Shown piece by piece: positions 33,348 to 36,586 of a stretch of 36,586 bases of DNA. The notes under the pieces were generated by a model. It worked only from the letters and a program-made list of their open reading frames with translations, ran no database searches and was not told the DNA's origin. The translations under genes and the position numbers were made by a program. The stretch comes from Sphingomonas pituitosa NBRC 102491 (GTDB lineage: Bacteria > Pseudomonadota > Alphaproteobacteria > Sphingomonadales > Sphingomonadaceae). Positions within the stretch are counted from its first letter, which is position 1. Every line of letters starts with the position of its first letter. Location: the NCBI RefSeq assembly GCF_001598435.1, contig NZ_BCYY01000034.1:1-36586 (forward strand), in the 5' to 3' direction.

Positions 33348-35375
33348 ATGGTACGGATCACCGAAGCCGCCCAGACCTACAGCTTCTCCCGCCGCGCCAT
33401 CGTGCTCGGAGCGGCGCAGGGTGCCGTCGGCATGGTGCTGGCCGGCCGCATGGCCTGGCTCTCGGTGGTCGAGAACGAGCAGTACAAGCTCAAGGCCGAG
33501 AGCAACCGGGTCAACAACACGCTGATCCCGCCGCGCCGCGGCTGGCTGCTCGATCGCGCCGGCAAGCCGCTGGCCAGCAACCGCACCGATTTCCGCGTCG
33601 ACCTGATTCCCGATCGCATGGTCGACAAGGACAAGCTGCTCGCCGAACTCACCCGCCTGCTGAACCTCGCGCCCGAGGACCTCGCCCGGATCGAAACCGA
33701 TCTCAAGCGCGCCGGCGGCTATCGCCCGGTGCAGGTTGCGGAGAATCTCGATTGGGACCGGTTCGCCGCGGTTCTGGTGCGCCAGCCCGAGCTTCCCGGC
33801 GTCGCGCCGACCCGCGGCTATGCCCGGCACTACCCACTGGGCGCCGGCGTCGGCCATCTGATCGGCTATGTCGGCACCGCTTCGGCCGAGCAGTTCAAGG
33901 CGGACAAGGATCCGCTGCTCGTCACGCCCGGCTTCAAGCTCGGCAAGGACGGCCTCGAAAAGACGCTCGACCATCGGCTCAGGGGCAAGCCCGGCGCCAA
34001 GCGCGTCGAGGTCACCGCGCATGGCCGGCCGGTGCGCGAGCTGGAGACCCGCACCGACCAGCCGGGCGAGAGCATCAAGCTCACCATCGACTCCGGGCTG
34101 CAGGAATATGTCGCGCGGCGGCTGGGCACCAATTCGGGCTCGGCGATCGTCATCGACGTGGCTTCCGGCGACATCCTCTCGATGGTGTCGATGCCGTCCT
34201 ACGATCCGAATAGCTTCTCCGACGGGATCAGCCAGCTCGAATGGAAGATGCTGTCCGAGGACGATCACGTTCCCTTGATGAACAAGGTGCTGCAGGGGCT
34301 CTACCCGCCCGGCTCCACCGTCAAGCCGATGAACGGCCTTGCGCTGATGGCAGCGGGGGTGAGCCCGCACGACCGGGTGGTCTGCTCGGGCGCGCTGCGC
34401 GTGGGCAACGGCGTGTTCCACTGCCACAAGAAGGGCGGGCACGGACCGCTCGACCTCAAGAACGCCATCATGCAGAGCTGCGACATCTATTTCTACGAGA
34501 TGGTTCGCCGCGTCGGCTATGATGCGATCGCCCCGATGGCCCGGATGCTGGGGCTCGGCCAGAAGTTCGACATGCCCTTCACCACCCAGCGCTACGGCAC
34601 CGTGCCGGACGCCGCGTGGAAGCTGAAGAAATACCACCACCCCTGGACGGTGGCCGATTCGCTCAACGCCTCGATCGGCCAGGGCTATGTGCTGGCGAAT
34701 CCGCTGCAGCTGGCGGTGATGGCCAGCCGGCTCGCCTCGGGCAAGATCCTGGTGCCGCGCCTGCTCGCCAACGGCCCGTCGGGCGCGCAGCCGCTGCCGG
34801 TCAGCGCCGAGGATCTCGCGATCGTGCGCGACGCGATGTACGGCGTGATCAATGGCGGCGGCACCGGCGGCGCGGCGCGGATGTACGTGCCCGGCGTCGC
34901 GCTGGCGGGGAAGACCGGCACCGCGCAGGTGCGCCGCATCACCATGGCCGAGCGCCGCACCGGCGTGCTGAAGAACGGTTCGCTCCCGTTCAAGATGCGC
35001 GACCACGCGCTGCTGGTGTGCTTCGCGCCGCACGACAATCCGAAATACGCCGCCGCGATCGTGCTCGAGCATAACGGCCACACGATCCGCAACCTCGACA
35101 CGCCGCTGATCGGCCGGGACATCATGACCTATCTGTTCGACCGCGACCTGGCGATGAAGACGCTGGCCGAAGTGGAGCCGACCTGGGGCGGCGACTATAC
35201 GACGCGGATGGCTGCGCAAGGCACCGCCTTCCGCGCCGCGCAGGCGACGCCGCCCCCGCCCCCGCCCGAAGATACCGAGGAGGCCGCGAGCAGCCTCGCA
35301 GACGCCGCCGCCAACAGCACCGCCGATTCGACCAAGCGCGACGTCGCGCCCACCGGCAGCGTGGAGAACGACTGA
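33348..35375 (+). CDS. mrdA: Penicillin-binding protein 2 (elongasome transpeptidase)
   Basis: A class B PBP that cross-links peptidoglycan during elongation with RodA. The 675-aa protein has an N-terminal membrane anchor (about residues 17-38), the pedestal domain (PPRRGWLLDRAGKPLASNRTDF) and a transpeptidase domain. The active site is S323-T-V-K326 (PPGSTVKPM), S377-C-D379 (MQSCDIYFYE) as the SxN-equivalent, and K522-T-G (AGKTGTAQ). The last 50 residues or so form a low-complexity Pro/Ala/Ser/Asp tail (TPPPPPPEDTEEAAS). The stop overlaps the rodA start as TGATG. Confidence 0.96.
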   Translation: MVRITEAAQTYSFSRRAIVLGAAQGAVGMVLAGRMAWLSVVENEQYKLKAESNRVNNTLIPPRRGWLLDRAGKPLASNRTDFRVDLIPDRMVDKDKLLAELTRLLNLAPEDLARIETDLKRAGGYRPVQVAENLDWDRFAAVLVRQPELPGVAPTRGYARHYPLGAGVGHLIGYVGTASAEQFKADKDPLLVTPGFKLGKDGLEKTLDHRLRGKPGAKRVEVTAHGRPVRELETRTDQPGESIKLTIDSGLQEYVARRLGTNSGSAIVIDVASGDILSMVSMPSYDPNSFSDGISQLEWKMLSEDDHVPLMNKVLQGLYPPGSTVKPMNGLALMAAGVSPHDRVVCSGALRVGNGVFHCHKKGGHGPLDLKNAIMQSCDIYFYEMVRRVGYDAIAPMARMLGLGQKFDMPFTTQRYGTVPDAAWKLKKYHHPWTVADSLNASIGQGYVLANPLQLAVMASRLASGKILVPRLLANGPSGAQPLPVSAEDLAIVRDAMYGVINGGGTGGAARMYVPGVALAGKTGTAQVRRITMAERRTGVLKNGSLPFKMRDHALLVCFAPHDNPKYAAAIVLEHNGHTIRNLDTPLIGRDIMTYLFDRDLAMKTLAEVEPTWGGDYTTRMAAQGTAFRAAQATPPPPPPEDTEEAASSLADAAANSTADSTKRDVAPTGSVEND

Positions 35376-36493
35376 TGGCGCGCCCCGGCAACGGCATCGT
35401 GCCCACCCAGGTCGCCCAGCTCCCCTGGAAGGTGCTGTTCCTGGTGCTGGCGATCGGCGGCTTCGGCCTGGTCGTGCTCTACTCGGCGGCCAACGGCAAC
35501 ATCCGTCCATGGGCGATCAACCAGGGCACCCGCTTCTTCCTGTTCCTGGCGGTGGCGATCGGCATGTCGCGGATCCCGGTGCGCCTTCTGTCGCAATGGT
35601 CCCTCCCCATCTACGGCGCGCTGGTGGTCGCGCTGCTGGGGGTCGAGGCGCTCGGCAAGGTGGCCGGGGGCAGCCAGCGCTGGATCAGCCTGGGCGGCTT
35701 CCAGTTCCAGCCGTCCGAGCTGATGAAGCCGATGATCGTGCTCGCGCTCGCCCGCTTCTACGAGATGCTGCCGGCAAGCGAGACGCGCAAGTTCGTGGCG
35801 ATCTGGCCCGCCTGCCTGCTGATCGGCGTACCGGCGCTGCTGGTGATCATGCAGCCCGATCTCGGCACGGGGCTGATGATCACGGGCTGCGGGGTCATGG
35901 TGATGTTCCTGGCGGGCGTGCCCTTGCGCCTGTTCATCGCCGGAGCGCTGGCGGTAGCGGTGGCCGCACCCCTCGCCTTCAACTTCGTGCTGCACGACTA
36001 TCAACGCAACCGCGTGCTGATCTTCCTCGATCCCGAGCGCGATCCGCTGGGCACCGGCTATCACATCACCCAGTCCAAGATCGCGATCGGTTCGGGGGGC
36101 ATCTTCGGCAAGGGCTTCCTGCAGGGCACGCAGAGCCACCTCGATTACCTCCCCGAAGGCCAGACCGACTTCGCGCTGGCGACGATGATGGAGGAATGGG
36201 GGCTGGCCGGCGGCGTGTTCCTGATCGTCGCCTTCGGGATGCTGATCGCCTGGGGCGTCGGCGTGGGCATGCGTGCCAAGACGCGGTTCGGCCGGCTGAC
36301 CGCCGCCGGGCTCTCCGGCACCATGTTCCTCTACTGCTCGATCAACATGGCAATGGTGATCGGCCTGGCGCCGGTGGTGGGCGTCCCGCTGCCGCTGATC
36401 AGCTTCGGCGGCACCGCGGTGATGACGTTCATGCTGTGCCTGGGAATCCTCCTCGCGATCGACCGCGACGGCCGCACCAAGACGCGCTGGTGA
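35375..36493 (+). CDS. rodA: Rod-shape determining SEDS glycosyltransferase RodA
   Basis: RodA polymerises glycan strands from lipid II together with PBP2. The 372-aa protein has about ten membrane helices and SEDS motifs: SQRWISLGGFQFQPSELMKP, LLVIMQPDLGTGLMI with the catalytic Asp, HITQSKIAIGSGGIFGKGF, LPEGQTDFALATMMEEWG and the C-terminal GVPLPLISFGGTAVMT. It is coupled to mrdA by a one-base overlap. Downstream, 36494-36577 holds only an AT-rich T6 run and a GGCTT-tac-AAGCC mini-hairpin. Confidence 0.96.
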   Translation: MARPGNGIVPTQVAQLPWKVLFLVLAIGGFGLVVLYSAANGNIRPWAINQGTRFFLFLAVAIGMSRIPVRLLSQWSLPIYGALVVALLGVEALGKVAGGSQRWISLGGFQFQPSELMKPMIVLALARFYEMLPASETRKFVAIWPACLLIGVPALLVIMQPDLGTGLMITGCGVMVMFLAGVPLRLFIAGALAVAVAAPLAFNFVLHDYQRNRVLIFLDPERDPLGTGYHITQSKIAIGSGGIFGKGFLQGTQSHLDYLPEGQTDFALATMMEEWGLAGGVFLIVAFGMLIAWGVGVGMRAKTRFGRLTAAGLSGTMFLYCSINMAMVIGLAPVVGVPLPLISFGGTAVMTFMLCLGILLAIDRDGRTKTRW

Positions 36494-36577
36494 TTTTTTC
36501 ACTTTTGGGCTTTACAAGCCGCGAGAGGCGACGCTAAAGGCGCGCCTCCGAAGCGGCGGTGCCCCACCAAGGGCGCC

Positions 36578-36586
36578 ATGCAGAAG
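36578..36586 (+). CDS. Possible start of the next gene (three codons only)
   Basis: ATG-CAG-AAG at the window edge, preceded by AAGGG six bases upstream, which is a plausible ribosome-binding site. The remainder lies outside the window, so neither its reality nor its product can be judged. Confidence 0.25.

Noticed and set aside
34476..34484. SCD in place of SxN in PBP2 as a defect
   Set aside because: PBP2 proteins normally have an SxD-type motif here, so a Cys in the middle position is not a loss of function.
33129..36502. Long minus-strand frames opposite mrdA and rodA
   Set aside because: Composition typical of antisense GC-rich coding DNA, with no start context or family motif.

Overview
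The window is GC-rich chromosomal DNA from an alphaproteobacterium, most probably Sphingomonas or a close relative in the Sphingomonadales. The evidence is the ZauP-like/zapA/6S RNA/fau block, a DUF2842 protein, a large TonB-dependent receptor of the type expanded in sphingomonads, many GC-rich hairpin repeats between genes, and the mutL | mreBCD-mrdA-rodA arrangement. I saw no phage, insertion sequence, CRISPR array, rRNA or resistance island. It is an ordinary core and accessory chromosomal segment.

Region by region. (1) 122-6681, minus strand: tkt-gap-pgk-fba-thiE, a sugar-phosphate cluster (transketolase, GAPDH, phosphoglycerate kinase, class I aldolase) ending in thiamine phosphate synthase. 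tkt and gap overlap as ATGA. (2) 6819-8317, plus strand: a ZauP-like coiled-coil gene, zapA, 6S RNA, 5-formyltetrahydrofolate cyclo-ligase and a DUF2842 membrane protein. The 6S promoter lies inside the 3' end of zapA. (3) 8449-11692, minus strand: a secreted M28 metallopeptidase, two identical tRNA-Asp(GUC) genes and an AI-2E family permease. (4) 11802-14072, plus strand: glycerol kinase and a nitrilase-superfamily amidohydrolase. The amidohydrolase C-terminus runs antisense into a DUF2306 membrane-protein gene. (5) 13997-15450: the DUF2306 gene, divergent from a membrane-anchored LytTR regulator, with a tandem 10-bp direct repeat between them. (6) 15512-19177: a TonB-dependent receptor divergent from a DeoR-family regulator. 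(7) 19403-28130: a fatty-acyl/CoA catabolic region with an AMP-forming acyl-CoA synthetase (minus), then (plus) a class C beta-lactamase-like serine hydrolase, a FadJ-type bifunctional enzyme, two acyl-CoA dehydrogenases and a TesB thioesterase. (8) 28230-36493: a secreted CAP-domain protein, mutL (minus), then the rod-shape operon mreB-mreC-mreD-mrdA-rodA.

How the genes work together. The first cluster runs lower glycolysis/gluconeogenesis and the non-oxidative pentose-phosphate shuttle, and thiE helps supply the TPP that transketolase needs. The acyl-CoA block contains activation, beta-oxidation and CoA-release steps for one fatty or branched acyl substrate. The two dehydrogenases look complementary in their cofactor and catalytic motifs. 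The mre block is the complete elongasome core.

The observations most worth a second look are the LytTR/DUF2306 divergent pair with its direct repeat, an in-frame palindromic repeat inside the mutL linker, the 6S promoter embedded in the zapA stop codon, the dehydrogenase pair, and a clustered TTTCGCA/TGCGAAA palindrome upstream of fba. All calls come from reading the sequence without database searches. Start sites are judged from ribosome-binding sites and family N-termini.
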